Source: JAHQVI01 sp963749875
Lineage (GTDB): Bacteria > Pseudomonadota > Alphaproteobacteria > Rhizobiales > Rhodomicrobiaceae
Direction: 5' to 3'
Length of the DNA: 64,000 bases
NCBI GenBank assembly: GCA_963749875.1
Contig: CAVVOX010000005.1
Coordinates: 248,001-312,000 of the forward strand
Numbering within the stretch: the stretch's first letter is position 1; each line of letters starts with the position of its first letter. The notes beneath the pieces are model-generated. The model was not told the DNA's origin, did not search any database, and worked only from the letters and a program-made list of their open reading frames with translations. This document shows, piece after piece, positions 22,054-32,677 of this stretch. The position numbers and the translations under genes are program-made.

Positions 22054-25000
22054 ATGAACCAGTTGAACATTGCCGCCGTTTCCAGCGAGGTTGAGAAGGT
22101 CGTATCGGCAGAGAGCCCCGACGGACAGCTCGCCGCCAGCTTCACATCGGCGCTCTTTTCCGGAACCGGCGACGGCCAGGAGGAATTCTCCCAGGCGCGC
22201 TTTGCGAAGATCGCGGTGAACGCATTCTCCTTTTTCAAGGAACGCCAGCCCAAGACGCGCAAGCTGCGCATCTATGATTTCGATGATAAAAGCGCGGCAG
22301 GTCCGATCACGGTCGTCGAAGCCGTTAATGACGACATGCCTTTCCTTCTGTCCTCTGTCCTTGCCGAGCTGATGAGCCTCGGTTTGAGGGCGAGATTTGT
22401 GGCGCATCCGATCTTCCGGGTTCACCGCGATGAGGAGGGACAGCTCACGGGCTTCGTCAGTTCATCGAGGGCGCCCGCGAATATGGGCCGGGCGGAAAGT
22501 TTCCTTCACATTCAGATCGAGCCGCCAGCGGGTGAGGAAGTCCGCAAGGCGCTGACCGGCCGGCTCGAGAAAATTCTCGGCCAGGTGAGAATCGCGGTCG
22601 CCGACTGGATGTCGATGGTCTCCCGCCTGCGCGAGGTGATCGATTTTTACGTCAACATGCCGCCACCCGTCGCGGTCGACGAACTCGCCGAGTCGATTCA
22701 GTTTCTCAAATGGCTCGCCGACGGCCATTTCACATTTCTTGGCGTGCGGCGATATGATTTCTCGATGCGGGGGGAGGAGCCGCATCTGGAGATGAATCCC
22801 GAGAGCGGCCTCGGCCTGCTCCGCGATCCCAATCTGCACGTGCTGCGCCGCACGGGCAGCGATCAGGAGATGAGCCCGATCGCGCGCGAATTCTTCAGCA
22901 CACCCGCGCTCCTCATCGTCGCCAAGGCCAATTTTCTGTCGCCCGTTCAGCGCCGCGTTCACGTCGAACTCGATCAGCATCAAGCTCTATTCGGCGGAGG
23001 GCGTGCTGACCGGCGAGCTGCGCCTGATCGGGCTGTTCTCGGCATCGGTCTATAATGAGTCCTCGAAGCGGATACCGTTCCTGCGCCACAAGGTGGAGCA
23101 GGTCTTCCGCAATCTTGGCTACGGAACCAACAGTTACTCCGGCCGCGTGCTCACCAATATTCTGGAGACCTTCCCGCGCGACGAACTTTTCCAGATCTCC
23201 GCCGATCGTCTCACCGACATCGCGGATACGCTCGTCCGTCTGGAGCTGATGCCGAGGACGCGCGTCATCGTCAGACGCGACGAGTTCGGCCGCTTTGCCT
23301 CCGCGCTCGTCTATGTGATGCGCGAAAGGTTTACGACCGAGGTCCGCCAGGAGATCGTCGTACTGCTGGAGAACGCCCTCGATGGCTACATGATCGAGTT
23401 CACGCCGGTCTTCACCATCGGTCCGCTGGTTCGCCTCCATGTGGTGATCTGGAAGGACGGGGGATCCGTTCCTGAGGTCTCGACCGACGAGTTGGAGGAG
23501 GAGGTGGAGAAGATCGTCCGCAATTGGCGGGACGATCTGCACGACCTGATCCGCAGACACTACGGACGAGACACGAATGGCATTCTGGAGCGCTACGGGC
23601 ATGTGTTTCCGCCCGGCTATGAGCATGCGACCGCGCCCGCCAGAGCGCTGATCGACATCGAGAAGATCGAGCAACTGTCGACCGAGGTTCCCGTCGGGAT
23701 CGACTTCTTCGGTACCGATCAGGGACCGGCGCAAGAGCTCCAGGTCATGCTCTATCAGCTCCATGAACCGATTTCCCTCAGCCGCCGCGTGCCGGTTCTG
23801 GAGAATCTCGGCTTTGCGGTGATCTCGGAGCAGACATTCGAACTCGCGATCACCAAGGGCGGCGAAAAGGTCACCCTGTTCCTGCACCAGCTGCTTCTGG
23901 AGACGGCAAATGGCGAGCAGATCGATCTGAAAACCCACCAAAGACGCCTGGAAGAGTGTTTTCTTGCGATCTGGCGGGGTGATGCGGGCAACGATCTGTT
24001 CAACCGGCTCATTCTGGAAGCGGGGCTCGACTGGCGCGAGGCCGCCCTCATGCGGGCCTATGGCTCTTATCTCCGGCAGATCAGCGCCCCATTCGGGCAA
24101 ATCTATCTGGCGCAGACGCTCGGCCAGCATGGCGGCATCGTCAGGGATCTCGTTCTCCTGTTCCACAGGCTGTTCGATCCCGCGAGCGGCAAATCGATTG
24201 AGGAACGTGACGCGGAGGCGCTGCCGCTCATCGAGCGCACCGAACGCGCGCTGGACAATGTCGCGAGCCTCGATGAAGACCGGATGCTCCGGCGCATGCT
24301 CAATCTCGTCCAGGCGACCATCCGCACCAATTTCCATCAGCAGCCCACGCACCTTACCGGCGGTGCGACCATCGCGGTGAAGATCAAGAGCGAGCATGTG
24401 GACGCCATCCCAGCGCCGGCGCCGTTTGCCGAAATTTTCGTCACCTCCCCGCGCTTCGAGGGCGTCCATCTTCGCGGTGGGAAAATTGCGCGCGGCGGCC
24501 TGCGCTGGTCCGACCGTCCGCAGGACTTCCGGACGGAGATTCTCGGCCTTGCCAAAGCGCAGCAGGTCAAGAACGCGATCATCGTTCCGCAAGGCGCGAA
24601 AGGCGGCTTCGTGCCGCGCAATATCGCCAAAGGCGCAAGCCGCGACGTGATGATGAGCGAGGGGGTCACCTGCTACCGCTCCTTCATCTGCAATCTGCTT
24701 TCGGTGACCGACAATCTGAAGGACAGCGAGGTCATCCCGCCGAAGGATGTCGTCCGCCTGGATGGCGACGATCCCTATCTCGTCGTCGCGGCCGACAAGG
24801 GCACGGCGACCTTCTCCGATATCGCCAATGAGCTCGCCGTTTCGCGGGATTTCTGGCTGGGCGACGCTTTCGCGTCCGGCGGATCGGCAGGCTACGACCA
24901 TAAGAAGATGGGCATCACGGCGCGCGGCGGATGGGAAGCGGTGAAGCGCCATTTCCGCGAGATGAACATCGACATCCAGACGACGCCTTTCAGCGTGATC

Positions 25001-26879
25001 GGCGTGGGTGACATGTCCGGCGACGTCTTCGGCAATGGCATGCTTCTGTCGCGGCAGATCAAGCTGCTGGGCGCCTTCGATCACCGGGATATCTTCATCG
25101 ACCCCGCGCCCAATCCCGAGGCGAGCTGGGAGGAACGCACGCGCCTGTTCGACCTGCCGCGCTCAAGCTGGCAGGATTACAATCGCGAGCTGATCTCCGA
25201 GGGCGGCGGCATTTTCAGCCGCTCCGCCAAGAGCATCCCGCTCTCCGCCGAGATGCAGCGGCTGCTCGGGACGACGCAGAAAGCCGCCTCCCCCACCGAG
25301 CTCATCCGCCTGCTGCTCAAGGCGCGGGCCGACCTGTTGTGGTTCGGCGGGATCGGCACCTATATCCGCGCGTCCACCGAGACCGACGAAGACGCAAATG
25401 ACCGCGCAAATGACGCTGTCCGCATCAACGCGCTCGAGCTGAACGCCAAGGTGATCGGCGAGGGCGCCAATCTCGGCATCACCCAGCTCGGACGCATCGA
25501 ATTCGCCATGGCAGGCGGCCGCATCAACACGGATGCGATTGACAATTCGGCCGGTGTCAACTCCTCCGATATGGAGGTGAACATCAAGATCGCGCTCGCG
25601 ACCGCCCTCCGCAGCGGATCGATCACCATGGAGCAGCGGAACGAGATCCTCGCCGCGATGACGGACGAAGTCGCGCAGACGGTGCTGCGGAACAACTATC
25701 TGCAAACCCTGGCGATCAGCCTCGGCGAAAAGCGCGGGCTCGAAGATCTCGGCTTCCAAAGCCGGCTGATGACGACGCTTGAAAATGCCGGACTCCTGGA
25801 CCGGACGATCGAGCATCTGCCGTCCGACGCCGAGCTTTCCGAGCGCCGCCAGAAGCGGCACGCCTTGACACGGCCCGAGCTTGCGGTGCTGCTCGCCTGG
25901 TCCAAGATCGCGCTCTATTCGGAGCTCATCGAGTTCGACGGTCGTCGACGATCCGTATCTGAGCCGCGTCCTGGCCGACTATTTCCCCAAATCCATGCGC
26001 GAGCGGTTCCGCGAGGAGATCGAAACGCACGCTCTGCGCCGCGAGATCATCGCCACCATGCTGGCGAATGGCGCAATCAACCGCGGCGGCTCGACCTTCG
26101 TCGTCCGCTTGAAAGAGGAGACCGGGCACAACACCGAGAACATCGCCTATGCCTTCGCCGCTGCGATCGGTGCGTTCAGGCTCAATGAATTTTACCGCAC
26201 GATCGACGAGCTCGACGGCAAGATCGACGGCCAGCGCCAGCTTTCGCTTTATCTGCTGGTGCAGAACGTGCTGCGCCGCCAGACGGCCTGGTTTCTCCGC
26301 TACGGCGATTTCCGGGACGGCCTGTCTTCGCTGATCGAATGCTATCGCAACGGGCTGGATGCACTCGGCGGCGCGATCGACACCATCTTCGACGAGTGGC
26401 TGATCGGCCGGCTCGAGGATACACAATCGCGCCTGACGGCGGAGGACTTCCCGGCGGAGCTCGCCCGCCGCTTCGCGACCCTGAAGGCCCTCATCGATGC
26501 GCCGGACATCATTTCACTGGCCCTGCGCCTTGGCCAGCCGGAGATCGAGGTCGGCCGCCTCTATTTCCGCGTCAGCAGCCATTTCCGCGTTGACGAAATG
26601 CACAGCGCAAGCGAGCAGCGGGCCCCATCCGATTATTATGAGCGGCTGGCGGTCAACAGCGCGCTCGCCGCCGCGGCTTCGGCACAGCGCGCCATCGTGG
26701 AGAAAGTGTTCGCGGCGGCGGATGGCGGACAAGCCGATTTCGACCTCTGGGCCGCGGACAATCGGGCGGCAGTCGAAAGGGCGCGAAATGCCGTTGACGA
26801 AATTCTCAACGGCAGCGAGCTTACACTTGCCAAGCTGACCGTCGCCGTCGCGCAGTTGAGGGAGCTGGCCGAGCTGTAA
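22054..26879 (+). pseudogene. gdhB: NAD-specific glutamate dehydrogenase (large, 180 kDa type) with two +1 frameshifts
   Basis: Converts glutamate and NAD to 2-oxoglutarate and ammonium. Start at ATG 22054. Three frames join into one protein of about 1,607 residues, the normal length: frame 1 to about 22966, frame 2 to about 25931, frame 3 to 26879. N-terminal regulatory ACT-like/PAS-like regions come first, then the catalytic domain (RGGLRWSDRPQDFRTEILGL, VKNAIIVPQGAKGGF, NAD region AADKGTATFSDIAN, GEGANLGITQ) and the C-terminal domain from VVDDPYLSRVLADYFP. Deleting one A from GAACTC (22966-22971) gives VDSISIKLY; deleting one T from GAGTTC (25931-25936) gives IESTVVDDP. All three segments are otherwise intact, arguing against true decay. 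Confidence 0.85.
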
Positions 26880-26907
26880 TGTCTTAGGCAAGGGGGGTGG
26901 GCGCAGG

Positions 26908-28302
26908 ATGACAGCGAGCGTGACCGGCGGCTCTGCGGCACCGCGCGAATTGGCCGGATCGCTGGCCATCGCCTCCTGGATGCTGTTCGACTGGGCGGCG
27001 CAGCCCTTTTACACGCTGATCACCACCTTCCTTTTTGCCCCATATTTCGCCGCCGTCTTCATCGGCGATGCCACCGAAGGGGGCGCGATCTGGGGCTATA
27101 CCACATCGGCGGCGGCGATCCTGGTCGCACTCGGCGCGCCGATCCTCGGCGCCATGGCCGACAGCCGGGGACGCCTCAAGCGTCTGATTTTCCTTCTGTC
27201 CATCGGCTTCGTGCTGGGCCAGGCGGCTTTGTGGTTTGCGCTGCCGGGCGCGACGGAAAATATGTGGTTCATCGTCCTCGCCGTGATCGTCGCAACCATC
27301 TGCGCCGAGTTCAGCGCTGTCCTGAACAACTCGCTCATGCCACATCTCGTCCGGCCCGACCAGCTCGGCCGGATGAGCGGCGGCGGCTGGGCTCTCGGCT
27401 ATGTTGGCGGGCTCATCAGCCTGATTTTCATGGCGTCATTCGTGATGATCGATGAACGGACGGGCCTGACGACCTTCGGGCTCGACCCGATCTTCAATTT
27501 CGATATCACCACCCACGAAGCCGACCGCTTCGTCGGCCCATTCTCGGCGCTCTGGTATGTGATCTTCGTCATTCCGTTTTTTCTGCTCACGCCGGACGCG
27601 CCGCGGCGGCCGGAGGCGCAGCGCGTGTCGCTCCGGGGCGCTTTGGCCTCGGTCGGCAATACGCTGAGCCATATCCGGCAACTTCGCGATGTCGCGCTGT
27701 TCTTCATCGCGCGGATGCTGTTCATCGACGGGCTGCTCGCCATCTTTACCTTCGGTGGCATCTACGCCGTCGGTGTGTTCGGCTGGCCGACGCTCGTGGT
27801 CGGCTATTTCGGGATCATTCTGAGCGTGGCGGCCGGCATCGGCGCCGCGGCCGGCGGCTTTCTCGATGACAGGCTGGGCTCGAAAGCCGTCGTTATCGGC
27901 TCGCTTTTGATGCTGATCGGCGGGGCGCTCGGCGTAATCTCGATCGACAAGTCACATGTTCTGTTCGTCCTCGATGTCGCTCCGCCCGCCGAGGGTGCCG
28001 GCCCCTTCACCTCAACCGGAGAAATCATCTATCTCGCCTTCGCCATTCTGATCGGCCTTGCCGGCGGGCCGCTGCAATCGGCCAGCCGAAGCTTGCTCGC
28101 CCGCATGGCGCCGCCGGAGCATATGAGCGAATTTTTCGGCTTCTTCGCCTTCTCCGGCAAGGTCACGGCCTTCGCCGCCCCGCTCCTGATCGGTATCCTG
28201 TCCGACACGACAGGCAGCCTGCGGATCGCCATGTCGGTGATCCTGGTGTTTCTGTTTGTGGGGCTGGCGGTCATGGCGCTCGTGCAAACGCCCCACCGTT
28301 AG
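26908..28302 (+). CDS. MFS transporter, UMF1 / Atg22-like family
   Basis: 464 residues, about twelve membrane segments. The N-terminal ASWMLFDWAAQPFYTLITTF and the loop GAMADSRGRLKRL are characteristic of the Atg22-like UMF1 family, as are GRMSGGGWALGYVGGL and QSASRSLLARMAPPEHMSEFFG near the C-terminus. Bacterial substrates are unknown; yeast Atg22 exports amino acids from the vacuole. It starts 28 nt after the glutamate dehydrogenase stop and may be co-transcribed, which would suit an amino-acid substrate (inference). A palindromic repeat begins 11 nt after its stop. Confidence 0.83.
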   Translation: MTASVTGGSAAPRELAGSLAIASWMLFDWAAQPFYTLITTFLFAPYFAAVFIGDATEGGAIWGYTTSAAAILVALGAPILGAMADSRGRLKRLIFLLSIGFVLGQAALWFALPGATENMWFIVLAVIVATICAEFSAVLNNSLMPHLVRPDQLGRMSGGGWALGYVGGLISLIFMASFVMIDERTGLTTFGLDPIFNFDITTHEADRFVGPFSALWYVIFVIPFFLLTPDAPRRPEAQRVSLRGALASVGNTLSHIRQLRDVALFFIARMLFIDGLLAIFTFGGIYAVGVFGWPTLVVGYFGIILSVAAGIGAAAGGFLDDRLGSKAVVIGSLLMLIGGALGVISIDKSHVLFVLDVAPPAEGAGPFTSTGEIIYLAFAILIGLAGGPLQSASRSLLARMAPPEHMSEFFGFFAFSGKVTAFAAPLLIGILSDTTGSLRIAMSVILVFLFVGLAVMALVQTPHR

Positions 28303-28313
28303 CCGCCCTCGGC

Positions 28314-28423
28314 CTAGATCAACCCTCGTTCAAGTGGAATCACTTGGACGAGGTCAAGTTGATCGATATCCATAAGTCAGCGCAACTGTTCCCGCGTCCA
28401 TCCCCGCCTTCGCGGGGACATGC
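28314..28423 (-). repeat. CTAG-bounded palindromic repeat, copy C
   Basis: Reverse orientation. Begins CTAGATCAACCCTCGTTCAAG, contains the partner arm CTTGGACGAGG, GTTGATCGATATCC and CAGCGCAACTGTTCCCGCGTC, then the inner hairpin CCCCGCCTTCGCGGGG. The far end, which in other copies reads GCGCGTTGCGCTAG, is missing or diverged. It follows the Atg22-like gene directly. Confidence 0.8.
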
Positions 28424-28540
28424 CGGATCACGGTCTTTACGACCACGGACCTAACGGTCTCCGCCCGCAACCATTCTGACAGAGTCGCAACACACAGGGA
28501 CCTAATCGCAGTTCGGCAGGCACTGGGCCGGAAGGAGAAG

Positions 28541-28650
28541 CGAGTAGGCCCCGGCTCGCGAACCTTTACGGTGAGCGACGCTTGTCTGGTCGCGATCAGC
28601 AAGACATCGCGACAAGCGCTCACCTTGGGCCGGGGCGACGCAGAGTATGT
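28541..28650 (+). repeat. Dispersed repeat R2, copy 1
   Basis: About 110 bp nearly identical to the reverse complement of 36399-36508. Contains CCGGCTCGCGAACCTTTACG and a long imperfect stem-loop whose arms are GGTGAGCGACGCTTGTC...TCGCGAT and ATCGCGACAAGCGCTCACC. No coding capacity; lies between the Atg22-like and fadD genes, which are convergent. Confidence 0.75.
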
Positions 28651-28729
28651 TGCTTCGCAGGGGGCTCCCCATGAGAGGAGGTCATCTGCGCATTTCGGCG
28701 GAACCGTCTCTATCCGAACCGATCCCGTC

Positions 28730-30457
28730 TTAGCCGCCCGGCGCTGTCGCGGTCCGCAGCTCCTTTTTCGACAGCTTGCCGACCATCGTCTTCGGCAGCT
28801 CATCGCGCAACTCGATCTGCGACGGCATTTCGATCTTGGACAGTTTCGGTTCCAGGAATTTCAAAATGTCCTTCGCCGTCGCCCTCTGCCCTGCGCGCAG
28901 CTTGACGAACGCCTTGGGCGCTTCCCCGCGATAGGTGTCGGGAATACCGACCACGGTCACTTCCTCGACCGCGGGATGCTGATAGATCGCTTCCTCGATC
29001 CGGCGGGGATAGACATTGTAGCCGGAGCAGAGAATGAGGTCCTTGATGCGGTCGACGATATAGGTGAAGCCGTCCTCGTCCATCGTCGCGACATCGCCGG
29101 TGCGGAAGAATTCGCCGACAAAGGCCGCCTTGGTCTCCTCGGGCTTGTTCCAATAGCCCTTCATCACCTGCGGACCGGCGATGCAGATCTCGCCTTTTTC
29201 GCCGAGCGGGACTTCCCGGGTCGGGTCTTCGAGCGAACGCAGCGAAATCACGGTGCGCGGCATGGGCAGGCCGATCGAGCCTTCCTTGACCGGGCCGTCG
29301 AGCGGATTGCAGGTGGCGACGGGCGATGTCTCCGACAGACCGTAGCCTTCGACCAGAATGACGCCCACCTCTTTCTCGAAATTGCGCTTGAGCTCGATCG
29401 GCAAAGGCGCACCGCCCGATACGCCGCTGCGCAGCGATTTCAGATCGTCGGGCTTCAGCTTCGGATGATTGCGCAGCGCATTGAACAGCGTCGGCACGCC
29501 GGGCATCACCGTCGGCCTTGTCTCGCGGATCAGCTTCAGCGTCATGTCGACATCGAAGCGGGGCACCAGAATGAGTTGGGCCGCATTGGAAATGCCGCGA
29601 TTCATGATCGTCGTCATGGCAAAGACATGGAAGAAGGGCAGGATCGCCATGATGCGCTCGGTGCCTTTCTCCACATGCATCTCCCACAGATCCGCCTGCT
29701 TCAGGTTGATGGACAGATTGCCGTGGGTCAGTATGGCGCCTTTCGGCACGCCGGTCGTGCCGCCCGTATATTGCAGCACCGCAATGTCATCGACATCGAT
29801 CGGGACGGGCGTGAAATTGCCGTCATTGTCGATCAGCTTTTCATAGGGCACGATCTTCTGCCGCTGCGGTGAGGCGTCGATCCTGGAAAGGTGCTTGGCT
29901 TTCAGCAGCTTGAACGAGGCGCTCTTCAGGCGCGGAAGAACCTTCGTGAACGGGCAGACGATCCCCTTCTCCACCGTTCCGGCCGTAAGCAGCGCTTCCA
30001 GCTTCGGAAACAGAGCCGCCAGATCGAGCGTCACCATGATCGTGGCGCCGCTGTCCTTGGCCTGATGGGTGATTTCCTCGACCGTGTAGAGCGGATTGAA
30101 ATTGACGACGATGCCGCCGGCTTTGAGGATCGCGTAGTAGATGATCGGATAATAGGGAACGTTCGGCATGAGCAGGCCGACGCGGGTTCCCTTGGTGACG
30201 CCCATTTCCTGCAGGCCCTTGGCCGCCTTGTTCGCGAGGGCGCCGATGTCCTTATAGCGGAGCTTTGCGCCCATGAAATAGGTGCAGACGGCGTTGCCGT
30301 ACTCGCGCACCGTCCGGTCCAGCACATCCGGCAGCGGCTCGCCCTTCAGATCGGCGAACCAGTCGACGTTCTTGGGATAGCTCCGAAGCCAGGGATGGTC
30401 ATTGCTTCGCTGCGCCTCGCCCTCCTGCGGGCTCACGTCCAGCGCTGGTTCACTCAT
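28730..30457 (-). CDS. fadD: Long-chain fatty-acid--CoA ligase (AMP-forming)
   Basis: 575 residues from the ATG at 30457 (GGAAGGAAGGA directly upstream; the frame extends further but without support). Activates fatty acids to acyl-CoA through acyl-adenylates. The ANL-superfamily motifs are complete: P-loop YTGGTTGVPKGAI, A5 GYGLSETSPV, A7 FFRTGD, A8 RIKDLILCSGYNVYP, and the catalytic Lys near GKLSKKELR at the C-terminus. Membrane-associated cytosolic enzyme. It is the last gene of a same-strand run pqqA-pqqB-FNT-fadD, but 281 nt separates it from the FNT gene. Confidence 0.92.
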   Translation of the reverse strand: MSEPALDVSPQEGEAQRSNDHPWLRSYPKNVDWFADLKGEPLPDVLDRTVREYGNAVCTYFMGAKLRYKDIGALANKAAKGLQEMGVTKGTRVGLLMPNVPYYPIIYYAILKAGGIVVNFNPLYTVEEITHQAKDSGATIMVTLDLAALFPKLEALLTAGTVEKGIVCPFTKVLPRLKSASFKLLKAKHLSRIDASPQRQKIVPYEKLIDNDGNFTPVPIDVDDIAVLQYTGGTTGVPKGAILTHGNLSINLKQADLWEMHVEKGTERIMAILPFFHVFAMTTIMNRGISNAAQLILVPRFDVDMTLKLIRETRPTVMPGVPTLFNALRNHPKLKPDDLKSLRSGVSGGAPLPIELKRNFEKEVGVILVEGYGLSETSPVATCNPLDGPVKEGSIGLPMPRTVISLRSLEDPTREVPLGEKGEICIAGPQVMKGYWNKPEETKAAFVGEFFRTGDVATMDEDGFTYIVDRIKDLILCSGYNVYPRRIEEAIYQHPAVEEVTVVGIPDTYRGEAPKAFVKLRAGQRATAKDILKFLEPKLSKIEMPSQIELRDELPKTMVGKLSKKELRTATAPGG

Positions 30458-30738
30458 TCCTTCCTTCCCATCCGCGGATCGCCGCCAAGGCGCATCCTGC
30501 CCCCGCGGCCCATCTGGCCAAAGTCGCGTGAAGGTCCGCCGCATTCCCTAAATGCACCGGCGCCTCATTCTTCTTTTCGAGAGCCGCCCCAAAAACCCCA
30601 TGTTCCGCGACAGGCAACTGCGTCTCGTCGATGTCGACTTTGGTAGTGATGATTCTAACAGGATCGGAGACACCGTCCAGCGCCGATGGAGGAAAGATCC
30701 TCGAACAGAGAGGACTCGAAACGCACTGCCGGACGCAG

Positions 30739-31551
30739 CTATATCTCTTCTCTGACCTGCGCATAGGCAATCAGAGAGAAAAGGGCGGTCCCTCCGAGAA
30801 TATTGCCCAGCAAGGTCGGCAGGATGACGGCGCCGAACGCCGCGAGAAGCGAGATCTGCCCGGCGACGAACAGCAGGAACACCTCGACCGAGCCGGCAAT
30901 AACATGCGCGAAGTCGCCGAGCGCGATGACATAGGTCAGGACCACAATGATCCAGAACTTGCTGCCCTCGGAATTGGGCAGCATCCAGCTCAACGCCGCG
31001 ATGAGAAAGCCGGCGGGCACGCCGAGCAAAACGAGCTCCAAAAAGCTGTTCTCGGTGAAGTGCCGCGACAGCGCGATGAAAGCGGCGAGCTGTTCCGGTG
31101 TGGTGGCGGGGCTGAGCGCGCCGAAGCCCGCCGCCGCGAAGGCGCCGACCAAATTGGCGACGAACACAACGCTCCACAGGCGTGCGGTGCGAAGGAAATT
31201 GTCCCAGGTCGTATCGCTGAGAAGCGGCAGGATCGCTCTGACGGTTTGCTCGGTGAAGAGCTGAAAGCCGCCGAGGATCACAATGAGGAAACCGACCGTG
31301 TAGCCGATATTTCCGATGAGAGGCCGCCAGGGCTCGTCCGCCAGTTGGAGGTTGATGAACCCTTCGCAGTAGATCGATGCCGACATGGCGAGCCCGGCCG
31401 CGATGCCGGACCACCAGAGCGAAACGACCGGCCGCTCAAGCTCGTCCAAACCGCTTTGGCGGATTGTCTCGTAAAGAACCGGCGCCCGAACGCTGCGCCT
31501 CTCATCCACCTGATCGCGCTCTTTGGAATCCAACCCCCGATGTGTCGCCAT
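30739..31551 (-). CDS. Formate/nitrite transporter family channel
   Basis: 270 residues; six predicted membrane helices after a charged 45-residue N-terminus. The FNT pattern is visible: GIAAGLAMSASIYCEGFINL in helix 1, FQLFTEQTVRAILPLLS, LVGAFAAAGFGAL, and the broken-helix segment GSVEVFLLFVAGQISLLAAF. Family members form pentameric channels for formate, nitrite, hydrosulfide or small acids. It lies 97 nt downstream of pqqB on the same strand. Which anion it carries cannot be told. Confidence 0.83.
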   Translation of the reverse strand: MATHRGLDSKERDQVDERRSVRAPVLYETIRQSGLDELERPVVSLWWSGIAAGLAMSASIYCEGFINLQLADEPWRPLIGNIGYTVGFLIVILGGFQLFTEQTVRAILPLLSDTTWDNFLRTARLWSVVFVANLVGAFAAAGFGALSPATTPEQLAAFIALSRHFTENSFLELVLLGVPAGFLIAALSWMLPNSEGSKFWIIVVLTYVIALGDFAHVIAGSVEVFLLFVAGQISLLAAFGAVILPTLLGNILGGTALFSLIAYAQVREEI

Positions 31552-31648
31552 GCTTCGCCCGTCCGTTTATCTGACGTTGGGCAGCAATTCTAAGGCGGCG
31601 AGATTCAAATGTCAGGCCGAAATCAAGGCGACATCCATGTCGGCGCGA

Positions 31649-32572
31649 TCAGAACCGGATTTCCATACCGTCTTCGGCGACCTCCCAGTCGGAGGCCTCG
31701 ACGGCGCGCCGCTCAGCGCTTTGCTCACGCAAAACGGGGTTCGAATTGTTGATATGGGTGAAGATGCGGCGCTCGACCCGGGCGTCGGCAAGTTGTGCGA
31801 TCGATCCCTCATCGCCCGACATGCTGATGTGCCCCATACGGTGGCCCGACTTCTGCGAGAGTCCCTGCTCGATCATTTCTTGGTCCGCATAGAGCGTCCC
31901 GTCGAACAGAAGAAGCGATGCGCCGGCCATCCAGTCTTTGAACCGGTCGTCGACCGCGGCGCAGCCGGGAACATAGCACGCAAAGCGCCCCGCGGTTTTG
32001 TCGACCAGTTTGAGACCGACAACGTCGCCCTCATCGGAGCCGAAATTCGGCCCCGCGTCCGGGTTTTCGAGATACAGCGCGACCTTGCCGGGCACGGTGA
32101 ACAGCTCGACCGAAAGACCGGGGCATCCGTCTGGCTCGAAGATCTCGCCATGTTCGATCGGAATGCGCCGTACAACATCGGGATTCAGCACATTAAAGAC
32201 GGGGTTGTCCTTCAATGCCGCCAATATGCGCGCGCTCGCATAAATCGAAAAAGGCTGCCCCTCCCGAAGGTTCAGGAGACCGGCAATGTGATCCACATCG
32301 GCGTTCGTGAGAACGACACTCTTGATGGGGGTATTGCGCGCGCCCTTTTCGGGGGCCGGCGCGAATGCCGGATAGAGGGCGATCTGCTGTCGCAGATCAG
32401 GCGAGGTGTTTAGCAAACACCAATTGTCGCCCTCCGCGCTTACGGCCACAGAGGATTGGCTGCGAGGCGTCAGGCCTGGAATCCCGCGCCGCACATCTGC
32501 GCAGTTTTGACATGCGCAATTCCATTGCGGGAAGCCTCCCCCCGCAGCCGATCCCAGTATTTTGACGAGCAT
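31649..32572 (-). CDS. pqqB: Pyrroloquinoline quinone biosynthesis protein PqqB
   Basis: 307 residues, full length. Metallo-beta-lactamase-fold protein of PQQ synthesis, thought to hydroxylate the Glu-Tyr-derived intermediate. The N-terminal signature GSAAGGGFPQWNC is unmistakable, followed by NTSPDLRQQI, NADVDHIAGLL (metal region), MGHISMSGDEG and HINNSNPVL near the C-terminus. pqqA lies 15 nt upstream. pqqC, D and E, which normally follow, are not in the window; an FNT channel gene follows instead. Confidence 0.95.
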   Translation of the reverse strand: MLVKILGSAAGGGFPQWNCACQNCADVRRGIPGLTPRSQSSVAVSAEGDNWCLLNTSPDLRQQIALYPAFAPAPEKGARNTPIKSVVLTNADVDHIAGLLNLREGQPFSIYASARILAALKDNPVFNVLNPDVVRRIPIEHGEIFEPDGCPGLSVELFTVPGKVALYLENPDAGPNFGSDEGDVVGLKLVDKTAGRFACYVPGCAAVDDRFKDWMAGASLLLFDGTLYADQEMIEQGLSQKSGHRMGHISMSGDEGSIAQLADARVERRIFTHINNSNPVLREQSAERRAVEASDWEVAEDGMEIRF

Positions 32573-32587
32573 AAGCCCGGCTGCAGC

Positions 32588-32677
32588 TTACTTCTTAAGC
32601 TCAGCCGCCACATAGGCGGTGACTTCCAGGCTGCAATCCTGCTCGCTAACCTGCGGCTTAATCCAGGTTTTCTTCAT
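32588..32677 (-). CDS. pqqA: PQQ precursor peptide PqqA
   Basis: 29 residues beginning MKKTWIKPQVSEQDCSLEVT. The conserved Glu and Tyr that become the PQQ skeleton are E18 and Y22 in LEVTAYVA, with the required three-residue spacing. It ends AAELKK. GGAGAA lies 6 nt before the ATG, a strong ribosome site fitting the high expression PqqA needs. It is followed by pqqB after 15 nt. The Cys at position 15 is not part of the usual motif. Recognised by motif and context. Confidence 0.92.
   Translation of the reverse strand: MKKTWIKPQVSEQDCSLEVTAYVAAELKK

Noticed and set aside
22913..25084. 723-codon minus-strand ORF inside the glutamate dehydrogenase region
   Set aside because: Shadow of the catalytic frame in high-G+C DNA; sequence is Arg/Asp/His-rich without family features.
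18058..26879. Programmed ribosomal frameshifting in the glycosyltransferase and glutamate dehydrogenase genes
   Set aside because: No slippery heptamer, stop-codon pause or downstream pseudoknot is seen, and these families are not known to use it; the shared GAACTC/GAGTTC context points to sequence error.
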